Below, in pieces: positions 1 through 12,964 of a stretch of DNA of 64,000 nt (positions within the stretch are counted from its first letter, which is position 1; the number at the start of each line of letters is the position of its first letter). The stretch lies in assembly GCA_030063045.1 (NCBI GenBank), contig JAQSEB010000186.1, positions 62,001 to 126,000 of the forward strand, written 5' to 3'. The translations under genes and the position numbers were made by a program. This DNA comes from Pratylenchus scribneri. Taxonomy: Eukaryota > Nematoda > Chromadorea > Rhabditida > Pratylenchidae. The notes beneath the pieces are model-generated. The model did not search any database, had not been told where the DNA came from, and was given only the letters and a program-made list of their open reading frames with translations.

Positions 1-682
1 ATCGCAAAAGGAATTAAAGCAAGCAGAAGAATATTTTTAGGATGTGTCTTTTTGGTTAAAAATTGTCGGAATGAATTCTTCTTTCGTCCAAAAGCATGAT
101 TAATGCTGTTGAAGAAAAATAATTTTAGGCGAATTGGCGAATTGAAGGTTGTCGGCAGTACCGACAAAATATTTTAAATTTTTCCTAATTTATATCGAAT
201 ATTTTCCATCAAAAAACATTAAATTTTAATTCATAAAATTTAATAAACTATTGTAATCTAGAGAAAATTCAGTCATTCAACCCTTTTGAATTTATGTAAA
301 TTTTATACACCAAAGACCAAAAATAAATTTAATCTGTGAAAGGGTTGATGATAAGCAAATTCTGAAAAATGAATAGATTTCATTTGCAAGTCAAAATCTC
401 GAATCAACCAATATAACCCTTATTATCATCATAGTCAGAAATATTTATATAAAAATATTAAAATGGCACATTCAATTCTAGTATTCATAGTTTTTAAATG
501 GATGGTGCTCCTTTTCCAATGCAATTCACAAAAAATTGGGCTTCTATTATTCATAAATTCGATGATTGCGCATGTATCCGATTTCTAATAGTATTTTGCA
601 TTGTTTATGCAATAATATTTTAATTTTTAACCAATTCTAAATTTAAGATTATATTTATAAACAAATTCAAAATCATTAAAAA
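1..682. other. AT-rich sequence upstream of first SPRY gene
   Basis: No exon could be supported here. A 29-codon open frame starts near 499 but has no splice context and no resemblance to anything else in the window. The tail of this stretch is presumably the promoter and 5' UTR of the gene starting at 683. Confidence 0.4.
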
Positions 683-1906
683 ATGAATTGGCGTCAATAT
701 GCTCAAACTGAACGACCCGGATGGTTTAAAGGATGTAAAATGGCAAATGAAAATGAAGAAATGATGGCATCACTATCATTGGAGGTTTTAAAAACAATTC
801 ATTTTTGGGAAAAATACAATTTATATTTAATCTAAAATTTTCCAAAAAAATAATATAAATTTATGTTTTTTGTTAATTCTCAATAAATTAATATTTTGTT
901 TTAATTAATACTTTTTTTGGAATTCAAATTTTTCAATTTCAGCATCGTGGATTGCCATCAGAATTGATGAATGAAATGTTTGCTTCTCTGCCATTGGAAA
1001 ATGCATTTGGTCTTCTGGCCAAAATGTCAAATGGCTTTTTGGCAAGAAATGTCCAAAAAATGATCAGCGGCATTAAAGAGGTGAATTATTAGAATGTCTA
1101 TTGAAAATTATAGAAACAATAAGGAATTTCCAGGCACTGAAGGAAAATAAATTGAATATAGACGATTGTGGGCCAAAATTGGTCATTTCTGAGGAAGGAC
1201 TTATAGCAAGCCATTCTGGATCGAATTGGGGTAAAAAACAATGGAATTTAAGATGACATTTTAATTTCTTATTTTAATTATTTTTAGAACCGAATTATGT
1301 TCGAACTGTATTGGCAATTCCTGCATTCAATGTGAAGGGCCTCATCATCAAACCAACGATTACATTCTATTATGAAGGGCAAATAATCACATATAAGTAA
1401 TTAATTTGAATATTAACTTTTTACTGGCCAATAATTTATAAATTATTTAGATATGGTGATGGCATCGACATTGGATTTTGTGACCAGCAATATCCATTGA
1501 ACGATATTCCTGGAGGCGAGAATTCAATTAATTTTTCTAACAAACTGGGAATTTGGATTGATACAATTTTGTACCGGTTCGAAAATAACAATGGAGGTTT
1601 CAAGAAAGGGGATTTCGTCGGCATTGGCATTATCCATCAGCCAAATGGGAAAATGGAATGTTTTTCCACTTGGAATGGCCATTTTCTAGGTACATTTTTA
1701 AAAAATTCTTAAACATAAACAATTAATTGTCATTTTTCAATGTGATATAAATAAATTTAAATTCAGGGAAGTTTAAATTGCACCCAAAATTTACAAATAC
1801 GGAATTATTTGCGCAAATCAATTTGTGCCACAATGGCGATTCAATCCGAACCAATTTTGGTAAAGATGAATGGCAATTCAAGGAATTTGAACGTGTCCTA
1901 GTATGA
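683..1906 (+). CDS. F-box-like/SPRY domain protein, family copy A
   Basis: Six exons can be read: 683-784, 943-1080, then exons starting near 1134 and 1288, one from about 1451 to 1690, and the last from about 1768 to 1906. All reading phases close. Exon 2 encodes a segment beginning HRGLPSELMNEMF with an F-box-like L-P-x-E-L pattern. Exons 4-6 form a SPRY domain: GFCDQQYPL, LGIWIDTILYRFE, the core FVGIGIIHQPNGKMECF, and the last strand SIRTNFGKDEWQF. SPRY domains bind proteins, and an F-box-like segment would suggest a substrate adaptor for ubiquitin ligases; that role is inferred. Unlike copies B, D and F, the first exon is not a coiled coil but an unrelated 34-residue leader (MNWRQYAQTERPGW). 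No signal peptide is visible, so it is probably cytoplasmic or nuclear. Intact, no internal stops. Confidence 0.75.
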
Positions 1907-3337
1907 AAATTGAGAAATAATGGCGAGAAAAGCAACAAATGAAAAAAGAAGAATCACCCAATGCTTTTATTCATTAAATTTAAATCGATAAAATGTTTGA
2001 ATTTTCAACCAACAAAATTCAATTTTTATTTTTGATTCATTTAAATTATTTCAATTTTGGATAAACATAAATAAAATAAAGGCAATTTTTAGAAAATATT
2101 CAATATGGAATTATTATATATGTTGCAGCCAGGGTGTCTAAAATACCACATAAATGTGGTATTTGCCATATTTTCGACCATCTCGCCACATTTTCCCACA
2201 TTTTTGATTTTTTTGGCGCGCACTTTTTGTTACAATTTTTCGGTTTAGCCATTTTCGACTAAAATTTTTAGCTATGCGTCCATTTTTGAGTAAAATTTTT
2301 CGCTGCGCGGCCATATTTGGATATAAAATAATAGAGAAATATACAAAATAAATATTTTTAAATTAATTTTTATTTGAATCTTAATTGTTTTAAAAAATGC
2401 CACATTTTTTGCCACATTGAATTTGTTGTTTTAAATTCATCACCCTAGTACAAGTTCAAATTCTTTGAAATGCCATTTATTCTTGCCAAAATTCACATGG
2501 ATTGAATTCCCGTTATGGCTTTATAATTTTTTTTATTATTCTCAATAAAAATGACATTAAGTTCCTTTCTGTCGATTCTATAAAAAATTTTTAATCACCG
2601 ACAAATTTTTATCAAAAATTGTAAAAACTTCGATGTCATATAATTATAGAGCCTTTGTCCACTCAAATTCGCTGCTTCCTTATAATAAATCTGGCTGGGA
2701 TGGTGACCAGCAGCAGAGGCAATTTAAATTTAGTCCAATTTTTGATAAATAGGGAATTAATGTGGGGAATCTTTCTAAAGATATTTGTTTTAATTTATCC
2801 GAATTTTTAAACATGCTATATTTTGAAATAAAATTTTATTTTTTCTTAATTCCAAATAAACATTTTAATTGAACCAAAAATACAAAAGATTAAATAAAAT
2901 TTTGCCGAACCAAATTCCATTTATTCTTCCAAAAATTTGCTTATAACAAAAAATTATACAAACAAATTAGTGGAAATTTTTTTGGGAAATATTGAAGGTG
3001 GTCTGAAAATGGTTGACTCTGATGAGAATGAAAAAGGATTTCAAATGGGGCAAGAAGGTTGAGAAGAGTTCAGCAGTCAGTCAATTTTGGAACATTCTAT
3101 TTGTGGTTTTTGTGAAAAAGAAAGAATTCATTTGTTTTTATGTTTTTTGGATAATTCAGTGTTTAATTATGTAAATTTCCTATTTCCATTGTTGTTTTTA
3201 GGGGTGTGTTTAATTTCAATTTTTAATGAACATATATATTATATATGTTGAAAAAATCAAAGGGATATTTTTATTTTTTTCAAAAATTTCCAATTTATTT
3301 AAATATTTTCTAATTTTAATTAATATTTTTTGTCAAA
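1907..3337. other. Gene-free AT-rich spacer
   Basis: No exon supported. It contains the CAGGGTG/CACCCTAG-bounded repeat at 2130-2446 and otherwise only AT-rich sequence between a plus-strand and a minus-strand gene, so it probably holds two 3' UTRs. Confidence 0.4.
2130..2446. repeat. Possible degenerate MITE with CAGGGTG ends
   Basis: The segment begins CAGGGTGTCTAAAA and ends TTTTAAATTCATCACCCTAG, so its ends are imperfect inverted repeats. Internally it repeats short motifs such as CCACATTTT. No target-site duplication could be identified. The ends resemble those of other CAGGG elements in this window (55604, 58413, 63384). Confidence 0.35.
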
Positions 3338-6300
3338 TTAATCCGCCATCTTCTTTTTCTTGGCCTCTGATGATGATGACTCAGTATCCGAAGTCATTTT
3401 CTTCATTGCCTGCTTTAATTCATTGAAGGTGGCTTTGGAATGTCCCATTCCCTTTTTGATGCACAATATCAATTCATCCTAATTTAATTTTTTAAGCAAA
3501 AATTTTTAAAGTTTTATGAAAAATAATTTATTTATTTTTTTGAATTGTTTAAACATTTAATTAAGGACATAAGCCTTTTATAATAATAATTTATATTTGT
3601 AATATTTTTTCATTAATTCCAATTTTTCGTTCTTTCTTTTTTAATATTTTTTTATATATAATTAGATTTTTATAATTTTTTCATAAATCCTATTTTTAGA
3701 TTTTTCTTTTAATTTATTATTTTTACTAATTTGCATTTTTATATTTTTTTTATATATATATTTCAATTTTTCGATCTTTCTTTTAGCTTAATATCTTTGA
3801 TAATTGATTTTTTAAAATTTATTTGCATATATCCAAATTTTCAATCTATGTTTTAATTTAATATTTTTTATAATTTTCTTCTTCCTTCTCCTTTTTCCAT
3901 TTTGAATAATAATATTATTTTTTTCCTTATGAAAATATTAAAATCATAATATATGGGAATTTTCATTAATTTCCTTAATTAATTAAATTAATATGTTTAA
4001 TTAATTTATATATAATTTATTTACAATTCCATTAATTATTTTTTTGATAATATTGCAAATATTCTAATTGAAATATTTGCATAAATGTTCTTTTTTCTTA
4101 TTTTAATGAAAAACATCAAGCAATTTCCAACCTTCATTTCGTTTGCTTCCAGCATTTCTGCCTCAAATTTGTCCAATTTTGCCTGCTTTTCTTTGTTTTC
4201 CTTTTGGAACATTCCCATCAATACCTCCAAATTTTATCATTTTAAATTTATTTTTTTTAAATTTTTGCTCACATCCTTTTTCGCAATTTCTTCGTTAGCC
4301 TTCGCCAATTCCTTTTGAATATTGTTGAAATTGGCTTCGGCATTTGAAGCCCTATTCTCAATTTCTTCCATCGCCTTCTTCATTTTGGCAATTTCTTGCT
4401 AAAATTTTTTGAAAGATTTTTATAAAATTTTTTATTGTTTTTCAAATATGATTTAAATTTAATTTGAATGCCCATTTGTTTTATGAAAATATATTTTTTA
4501 TGATTTTTATTAGTATAATTTTAACAAATTTATTACATTACAAATATGGCGAAATAAGCCAATTCTGACAATTTTTTGTTTCAAAAATTAAATTTATGAT
4601 ATTAAGATTCTATACGAATAAGATTAATAAATTAGAATTATAATTTTATTTAATTGCTTTAAAAACTAGATTCTGTGATATGATAATTTCCCAAAATTTA
4701 ACCAAATTGAATCAAAAAATATTTTTAATAATTAATTATATTTATATTTAAAATTTAATCAATTTATCAGCAATATTTTCTATGTATAATTTTTTACATC
4801 GAATTATTTTTAAGAGTATAAAGATAAAGCAATTTAGATATATATTATTATTTTATATATTTATTTAATTCTATATATTATTATTTTATATATTTATTTA
4901 ATTCTATATATTATTATTTTATATATTTATTTAATTCTATATATTATTATTTTATATATTTATTTAATTCTATATATTATTATTTTATATATTTATTTAA
5001 TTCTATATATTATTATTTTATATATTTATTTAATTCTATATATTATTATTTTATATATTTATTTAATTCTATATATTATTATTTTATATATTTATTTAAT
5101 TCTATATATTATTATTATTTTATATATTTATTTAATTCTATATATTATTATTTTATATATTTATTTAATTCTATATATTATTATTTTATATATTTATTTA
5201 ATTCTATATATTATTATTTTATATATTTATTTAATTCTATATATTATTATTTTATATATTTATTTAATTCTATATATTATTATTTTATATATTTATTTAA
5301 TTCTATATATTATTATTTTATATATTTATTTAATTCTATATATTATTATTTTATATATTTATTTAATTCTATATATTATTATTTTATATATTTATTTAAT
5401 TCTATATATTATTATTTTATATATTTATTTAATTCTATATATTATTATTTTATATATTTATTTAATTCTATATATTATTATTTTATATATTTATTTAATT
5501 CTATATATTATTATTTTATATATTTATTTAATTCTATATATTATTATTTTATATATTTATTTAATTCTATATATTATTATTTTATATATTTATTTAATTC
5601 TATATATTATTATTTTATATATTTATTTAATTCTATATATTATTATTTTATATATTTATTTAATTCTATATATTATTATTTTATATATTTATTTAATTCT
5701 ATATATTATTATTTTATATATTTATTTAATTCTATATATTATTATTTTATATATTTATTTAATTCTATATATTATTATTTTATATATTTATTTAATTCTA
5801 TATATTATTATTTTATATATTTTTAAAATTCTATATAACAAATTTTTATTTTTGAATAATTTTTTAATGCTATAAGACAAATTTTATTTATTAATGTCAA
5901 AAGTAAATTTAAATATATTTTAAATCCACTATCTTGTTAATTGGAAATCAATTTTCTTAGCTAAATCTAAACCAAAAATTTAATTTTTTTATTACCTTTG
6001 TTTCATTTTCACCATTTTCTGCTGCCTCCATCTTTGCCCACAATTCTTTTAGTTGGCCTTCCATATCGCATTTTTCTCTAAAACAAAAATTGGTGATAAC
6101 CATTTTGAAAAATTTTTTCCCCAAGATTTTAAAAGTAAAATTTTTGGAAATTTTTAATAAAAATTAATTCAATTTAATTAAAATTTAAATCATATACAAA
6201 GAAATTTATTTTTTTTATTCAAAATAATCAAATATCCAAGTTTCAATCGTAAGTTTATAATAGAATTACTTACTTTATCGCTTCATTCAAAAGTCGGAGT

Positions 6301-6410
6301 AGCTGCTGGGAATTCCAAGTTTGTTGTTGGATTTGTGGTGCCTGTGGCAGTATCAATGTCGATGATGATTTTGGAGGCACTTGTGTTGTTGGATTATTGA
6401 AAAAGTTCAT
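3338..6410 (-). CDS. Coiled-coil protein of unknown function (192 aa)
   Basis: Five exons fit with consistent phases: 6410-6274, 6077-5996, 4398-4273, 4224-4132 and 3478-3338, giving 192 residues. The first exon encodes a Pro/Ser/Gln-rich leader (MNFFNNPTTQVPPKSSS). The middle exons encode heptad-like segments rich in Glu and Lys, for example QEIAKMKKAMEEIENRA. The C-terminus ends in a serine run and a basic tail, EAKKKKMAD, which could be a nuclear localisation signal. Intron 2 is about 1.6 kb and is mostly the 33-bp tandem repeat at 4840-5822. The gene at 61951 onward has the same organisation and a last exon of identical length (141 nt), so the two are probably paralogues. Function not recognised. 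Confidence 0.65.
4840..5822. repeat. 33-bp AT-only minisatellite, about 30 copies
   Basis: A unit of 33 bp, of the form TTATTTAATTCTATATATTA plus thirteen further A/T bases, is repeated head to tail about 30 times with almost no divergence. One unit near 5107 carries an extra ATT and is 36 bp. Both edges fade into related but irregular AT sequence. It lies inside the large intron of the minus-strand coiled-coil gene. All frames contain stops, so it is not coding. Confidence 0.95.
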
Positions 6411-7398
6411 TTTCCAAAAATTTATTTTTATCTTAAATTTGTTTTTTTTCTTTTTAATTAATAAAAAAACTATCCTTAAGTACATTTTTTTTCTTAAAAT
6501 TTTTAATATGAAAGAAAAATATTTAATTAAACATAAAAATGTTGAATTTTATCAGCTTATTTCATCCACATCCACATCAGGTCATAAAAAATTGGGGATA
6601 TACAATTAGATTATAAAATATTTTTTAATTTTATGTGGACCAAATAGTGTAATTTCCAATAAACTTTTTTATTTTTAAAACGAATATTAATTTTTTATGG
6701 ATTTTTTATTTTTAAAATTTGTATTTTAAAGGGCAATAATGGAATTGAAAAATTAAAAATTTTAAAATTAAAATTTAAATAAGCCAACCTATTAAATAAA
6801 TATTTAATGGATTTATTTTATTTTAGAATACATATTAATATAAAATTAAAATTAGGGCCAAATAATGAAAAGGAGGTAGGGGGTGGAAGGGGAATTGCGA
6901 ATGGCGAAAACAACAAAAAGGAATGAAAACTGAACGCACAAACAGCAGAATAACAACAAAATAATAAAGTAGAGTGAGGGCGATTAACATTGGACAGAGG
7001 ATACTGGACACTCTCGAGAGGAATCCATCAATAGAAGGGAAAATGGGTCGGCTGCCAGCGATGCTAGGAAGTAGGAACAACGACAGCGGCAGAGGTCAAT
7101 ATAAATGGAATGGGGTGAAGTGACCAACGAAGCTGTAAACAAAATAAAAATGGGTCAGTTATTAGTGTGCGGGAAATTGAAATACATTACAAAAATAAGG
7201 ACAATTTTATTATTCTTATAACTATTTCAAAATTTTGTAATTATTATGGCTATGCTTCATTTTAAAAATTTAGTTGGAAATTTAGACAATAAAATGGCAG
7301 TCAAATTAGTATTGCCATTCCAAAAATACGCATCGTTAATTAATTTAATCGAATATTATACAGCATCAGCAATTCTAAAGTTAAAAAAAAACAATCTA
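6411..7398. other. Spacer between divergent genes
   Basis: It separates the 5' end of the minus-strand coiled-coil gene from the plus-strand gene at 7619. Open frames occur on the minus strand around 6835-7080 and on the plus strand from 7246, but neither has convincing splice sites. The one at 7246 could hold the missing first exon of the downstream gene. Confidence 0.3.
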
Positions 7399-7506
7399 TT
7401 TTGTTTTTGTTCTGATTTTCTTTCCGGAAAATGTTTTGTTTGTTTTTGTTCTGATTCTGATCTTCTTTCTGGAAAATGTTTTGTTTTTGTTCTAATTTTC
7501 TTTCAG
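7399..7506. repeat. Short imperfect tandem repeat, about 2.5 units
   Basis: The string TTTTTGTTCTGATTTTCTTT followed by CCGGAAAATGTTTTG recurs about two and a half times, with unit lengths of about 40-47 bp and small indels. It lies just upstream of the first recognised exon of the gene at 7619. Confidence 0.55.
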
Positions 7507-7618
7507 TAAAATTTTATATTTGTTCTGATTTATTATCCAGAGAATAAAAAAATGGAAACCCCTTTAACCAAATTGGTCTACACAAAATTGTTTCTGATCA
7601 AATTACCTTTATTTTCAG

Positions 7619-8557
7619 TACTTCAAATCAACAAAAACAAGCATACCATGCCAACGAACCATTGGAATTTAATTACGGTAATGAAGATTGGAACATTTTT
7701 AAAAATAACTTTTATTCCATGATAAATTCAGTTTATGGAAAACGGCAAATATTGGAAGGGCTTATTCGACGCGAACAAGAAGAATATAGGGTCGACATTG
7801 AACCACGGGATAGACAGATCAAGATTGATTTTTCTCAAGACAAAAATGGTCAAAAATTCATTCGAATTGCGCAGGTGCGTCATTGCATTATTTATTAAAT
7901 AAAGCAAAGGAAATGATTAGAATTATAAGTAATTGGGTGGAAATTAAATAAAAAATTCTTTGGGATTTATGGGATTCCGGAGATTTGGCAACATATATAC
8001 CTAAAAAAATTTATGAACAGTGTACTTAAAAATAATTTTTCCAGATATGTTATATTAGAGGAGATTGTCATCATTTCATTCGCTTTCCAAATATTCCGGT
8101 GCCAGAGGATGCATATCGCCTGATCGATGCAATGCGCACTCTCTTCAATGAGCTACAAGAAAAGCGGACCTCCGTTCTTTTAATCGGCCATAATCAGGTA
8201 TTCATTTGCCCATTTATAAAAAAAACATAGGAAATTCCCATATAGTTTTCATTCTAAAGCAATAAGCCATTAATTCAATAAACTTTATTAATCATTTTAA
8301 TTTTAAAGTCATCATTGATTTGTCAACAATTGGTCAAAGGCCTCAACTGCGATTACAAATTGGAAATGCATTCAAGTCAGAACCAGCAATTTGACTTTAG
8401 ACTCCAAACAATGCCAAACGAGGTTGACAAGATGCACAAACCAAAGCAATTGCTTGGGCCCATTCCAATTGACATATTCATTTGGTTGATGGAGACAATG
8501 ACCGAAATATTGGCTGATTATGATGAATCCAATAGAAATGAAGAAAATATAAAATGA
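7619..8557 (+). CDS. Protein of unknown function, three 3' exons
   Basis: Three exons join cleanly: 7619-7874, 8045-8197 and 8309-8557, all boundaries after the first in phase 0. The first begins after a TTTTCAG acceptor in phase 1, so at least one upstream exon is missing from this model. The encoded stretch of about 220 residues is hydrophilic and mixed in composition. It includes NEDWNIFKNNFYSM, a Cys/His-containing segment (CYIRGDCHHF) and FIWLMETMTEILADYDES near the end. No signal peptide or membrane segment is visible in the recognised part. I do not recognise the family. It is transcribed toward the methyltransferase gene on the other strand, and the two stop codons are about 140 bp apart. 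Confidence 0.6.
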
Positions 8558-8696
8558 TTCATTTTTTGTCCTGCCATTTTTTAGATTGTTATTTTATTCT
8601 AGTATTATTATTTTTTTTATTCATTTTTAATTTTAAAATAGCATCCATCAATATATAGAAGTTTATAATAACAAAAATAAATTGTTTGAACAACTT

Positions 8697-11514
8697 TTAA
8701 ATGGAAACAGTGAATTCAAAAATTATGGTTTTAAAATTTTGAACGGATGAGTAATTTGGAATTGGAGGAGAAAAAATTGGTTCAAAGCATCGGCTGAATT
8801 CCCCTTTATCATCATTAGTTTTATTAGATGTTTGAACACGCACAAATGAATGTTGGTATTTGCTGTCAGCATCATGCCACAACACTCGAGGTTCCCATTT
8901 GGCTTGAATGTTTATTCCATGTTGATCTGATTAAAAATAATAACAATGAAATTATCCATAAGATTTTAACAGTTTAGAAATTTATCTTAATCCCAAAAAT
9001 TATATCATTCGATAGATCCGGTCAAGATCAAGACTAAAATCGTTTGATTAAGTTTTGGCTTATGGGTTTAATTTAAGCTATTCGAAATTAGTTTTCAAAT
9101 AAAACAAATAGGTTTTAAACAGTTTAAAATAGTAATTTTGACCAATATAACAAATTATGTACCATTAATGGAATTTGACCAATTCTATCTAAAATGATAT
9201 ATGGTTTGTGAATATAGAATAAACCCCTAAGCCATTATAATTATTTTGGTAATACTTTTTCCGTTAAATGTTTATCGTCAAATTAAATACTATCCTATCA
9301 AATTTTAGAAAGATATTTTAAACTTAATTTTTCGATCTACCTATGCATTGCAAAAATGCTGCGATAGTGCTGGGATCACGGCATGTGCAGGCAAAATAGG
9401 CAATTGGATTTGTTTGAGAGACACCATCGCAACATTTTGGAAGAAGTAAATGATGAAGGAGGCGAATCAATGATGGAAACAATTCCGGATCGTAAACAAC
9501 ATCTGCATGAATTTTGGAGATTTTTCATAATTTCGAAACCAAAGACCCCATCAAATCAATTTACAATAAAATATATTAAGTCAATAAGCAAAAGAGTCTG
9601 ATTTGTATGAGCTAACTAATTTATTAGAAATAAATCTTGTTAATTAAATTTGATTATTAACAATTATAGAAATATCTTTTTAATTTTATAGATTTAATAG
9701 AGAGCAGAAATATGTATTATCTATTCTAGTGCGCAAATTAATATGAAAAATTCGAGAAATTAGGTTTGCATCCTGCAAACCTGCGGCCAAAATCAAATCA
9801 GCTGGCGGCAATTCATCTGTTCTATAATTGGTCCAGTCCAAATGTTTAACTTCAACTTAAAATTTTGAAATTAATTTATTTTGAATTTTTGTTTAGTTTT
9901 CCAACCATTGCTTTTCTCTCCAAAATTTAAGTTCACATTTTCGTGTAGTCGACAAAACACTTGGTCGGCCAAATCGCTGAGCACAATTTTTGTTGATGAT
10001 GAATTTTTACTCAAATATTTGGCTGCTGCAATTCCAGCCAGTCCACAGCCGGCACCCAATTCCAGAATGCATTTGAATTTGCTTAAGAAGTCGGTTTGGG
10101 AAATGAGAAAATCGGCCAGAACAAAAGAAGCCTAAAAATGGAAATTTACATAAAATTTTTTATTTTTAATTGAAATATTTAGAAATTTTTTTTTCTGAGA
10201 AATTGTAAATTTAAATTTGACCTCCATTTTATCCAATCAACCAACATTAATGCTAACCTTTATTAGCCTAATGTCAACATTTACTATTTGAATAGGTTGG
10301 TCTCTCACACACATATTTTATAAATATTGGCATTAAAGATGTCCAAATATGGCATGAAATAAGCTCATTTTGGTAATTAATTATTAAAAAAATATATTTT
10401 TGAAAAATTTTGATGAAACTTTATTTTTTGTTGTATTTTTTTAATAACCTGCCAACAACTAAGTCCCGTAGTTCCCTGCGAAATTTGCTGCATTTCCTCC
10501 TGGATTACAATGTAATCATCGGTGCATAGATTGCCAAAGTCGAGAGGAAAAATCCGATAGAAATATTCATCACTTCCATGGGCCATTGTTTGGCAAAGGC
10601 ATTCGTAGAGTGTATCAGACGGTTCCATATGAAGAGTTTCCAGCTAACGAAAGGAATGTATGTATTTCGGTATCAATTATATCAATGCAAGTTGCATTAA
10701 TCTCGAGTTTTTTAGCAATAAATTTTGTTTTGGTTGCTCGCAATTCAAAAAGGCATTTTAAAAAGCAGAAAATGGCGAATCAAATGATTAATTTTTGATG
10801 AAATTTAAAAGTATCATAAAAAATTGGGATTATTTATTTCAAAAATTTTAAAAAATTCCAAAGAATTAACTCTCATATTGGTTGGTCCTATCCCAGTTCT
10901 TAGAGCTAGGGCCTTAAGATAAGAAACTTGCGTTTAGGTAATATTTAGCCAAATTTAAAGATTAATTTTATTAAATCGTAGAAAAATTTTTGTAATGTTC
11001 CTGGACAGAGAAAACCAACAAATATCTAATGTATTCGTAATTTTTTGTAATGTTTGTCAAAAGGCCAATCCTGGCCAACAATTAATCATTTGATTCACCA
11101 TTTTGTGCTTTTAAAAATGATATATTCATCATTTTGAATGGGCAAAAATATACAAAAATTTGGCCCAGAAATCTTGAAATTACATGAGAACTCCAAACTC
11201 CTACTAATTTAAAAATTTTTTAAAATTTATTTGCAAACTTTGTGAATGAGTTGCTTGCAAAGTTCCCGTTGCTTCTTCCAATTTCCAGGAAATGCTTTTC
11301 TCGCCGGTGAACCAAATACAATCGCGTTTAATTCAGGATTCAGACATTTCACAAATTGATCAAGGCATTCTGGTGAAAATGTTGAGCCAGTGAAAAATGA
11401 ATGTAGAAATGGACGAATTAATTCAATAATTGTAGGGTCAAGTTTTATTTCCAAAAGATGAGGTTTTGGAAGAATTGTTGTTAAATTCGACTCGTTAATT
11501 TTCTGCTTTTCCAT
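8697..11514 (-). CDS. EEF2KMT: eEF2-lysine methyltransferase (FAM86/EEF2KMT type)
   Basis: Six exons join in frame: 11514-11239, 10643-10449, 10131-9906, 9855-9781, 9502-9341 and 8926-8697, giving 387 residues. The catalytic part has the SAM-binding motif ILELGAGCGLAGIAAAKYL, the preceding GTTGLSCWQ, the D-V-V-Y motif LILAADVVYDPELF that marks the METTL21/FAM86-type lysine methyltransferases, and a conserved late strand CTCRDPSTIAAF. The N-terminal exon lacks a clear motif, but LETLHMEPSDTLYECL in exon 2 matches the region before the catalytic domain of animal FAM86 proteins. Known members trimethylate a lysine of elongation factor 2 in the cytosol. The assignment to FAM86 rather than another METTL21-like enzyme rests on these matches. 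Somewhat longer than the human protein; no breaks seen. Confidence 0.82.
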
Positions 11515-12016
11515 GGATTAAACTTCTCAGTTTATGTTGTCTATAATTTTTTATTCGAAAGTTGATTTCTACAAAAAATAAATTAAAGTGATAAGAAAAA
11601 ATTTTTAAGGCAATTTAGGAGGAAATGACCTTGTGTCAATGGTAAAACTATAATTTATAAAGCATTAAATTTGGCATACAAATAACTTAAAAAATGTTTT
11701 TAAAAACCGTTGTTTTAATTAATTTAATTTTTGTAGGTAATTAGATGTAGTGTAAAGCTGTAAAGCATAATATTAGCTATTAAATATTGTAATATCAAAA
11801 GATTGTCAATATTTTGATTTTAACCAAAATTCAGTAAAAAATTTTTGGTTAAATAAATTAAGAATTTTTGATAATTTCCAAAATTTAATAAAATATTCCA
11901 TAATCCATATTGAACAATGTTTTTGATATCAATTAGTAGCTATAATTATAATACCCGATAAAAAGCTTCACAATCTTAGACCTTAGACACTAGAAAATTT
12001 TCCTTTCCAAATTGTC
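11515..12016. other. Spacer, nothing recognised
   Basis: AT-rich sequence upstream of the methyltransferase start on the minus strand. It presumably contains that gene's promoter. No open frame or repeat stands out. Confidence 0.4.
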
Positions 12017-12247
12017 TTAAAAAACAAAAGAAACCATATTAAGGCAGAATGTGACAAAAATGATGAGTGGCCGTTTTGTAGAGAATTTCCGTAATATTAA
12101 ATTAATGCCGCCGAGGAGTGCTTCCAATTGTCTCTTCCTCACTTTTTCTTTATTATTCGATCGTAAATTGTTCATTTTATTTAAAAAGACAATACTTTCC
12201 AACTCACATTCGCCTAAATCCACATTTTTTGGCCCCCTAATGCGTTG
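12017..12247 (-). CDS. Possible terminal exon of an unrecognised gene
   Basis: A 77-codon frame follows a good acceptor (TTATTTAG) and ends in a stop. It starts QRIRGPKNVDLGECELES, has a basic middle (NNKEKVRKRQLEALLGG), and finishes with a hydrophobic tail (PLIIFVTFCLNMVSFVF) that could be a membrane segment. The composition looks coding, but no upstream exon could be assigned with confidence. It could also be an unspliced relic. Function unknown. Confidence 0.35.
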   Translation of the reverse strand, partial: QRIRGPKNVDLGECELESIVFLNKMNNLRSNNKEKVRKRQLEALLGGINLILRKFSTKRPLIIFVTFCLNMVSFVF

Positions 12248-12964
12248 CTAAATAAGAATAAGGCAGGACTGATAATTATCGATGAAATTACCCCATTTAG
12301 GCCAATACAATGGTGCCTAAATTAAAGGAAAAATATAATGCCCTTCTAATTCTTCCTGATGAAATTTTCCTTTAATTAAAAATCATAGTCATTCATAATT
12401 GATAAGGATTAAGGAGTAATATTCAAACAATTGCCACAGATGATTTCCCATACATTACAAAAATTTTCCAATTTTAATCTGCGAATCGCATTTGATTATG
12501 TCCCATTTTTAAAACTTTAACCTTATAAAAGGACATAGCTCTCTCATAAAATGAAAATTTCACTCAACTCAAATAAAATTATTCCATTCCATTTTATATA
12601 TTTCCTAATCCAATAATGGATGGGAATATTGCCCCGGGATAAATATTTTGAATATTTCTCCCTTCAAAAGTGGATCGGAATCGGAGAACATTCCATCCAT
12701 ATTCATCCAAAGCAACATTTTTGAATCATTTTTAAAAAATAGAAAATTCCTTCCATATTTTCTACCAATTTTATATTTTGATTTTTCTTTCTAAATAATG
12801 GCCATTTTATTTATTTTTTTTTGAAAAGATATCCGCTACAAAGCAAAATTTTACGCCATTATCTCCATTATAATCGTTTTTTAAAAATTCATCAGTGATT
12901 GTTTAAAAAAAATATCTGCTGCTTACAATCCAGTTCATAAATTTATTTAGTTGTAAATTCCAAA

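Noticed and set aside
4840..5822. Regular repeat array considered as a CRISPR
   Set aside because: Units are contiguous with no unique spacers and are pure A/T apart from one C per unit, in a eukaryotic intron. It is a minisatellite.
6835..7080. Hydrophobic minus-strand frame of 81 codons
   Set aside because: Low-complexity membrane-like composition, no supporting exons and no recognised family.
10586..10798. 70-codon plus-strand frame
   Set aside because: It overlaps the antisense of the second exon of the methyltransferase and its intron.
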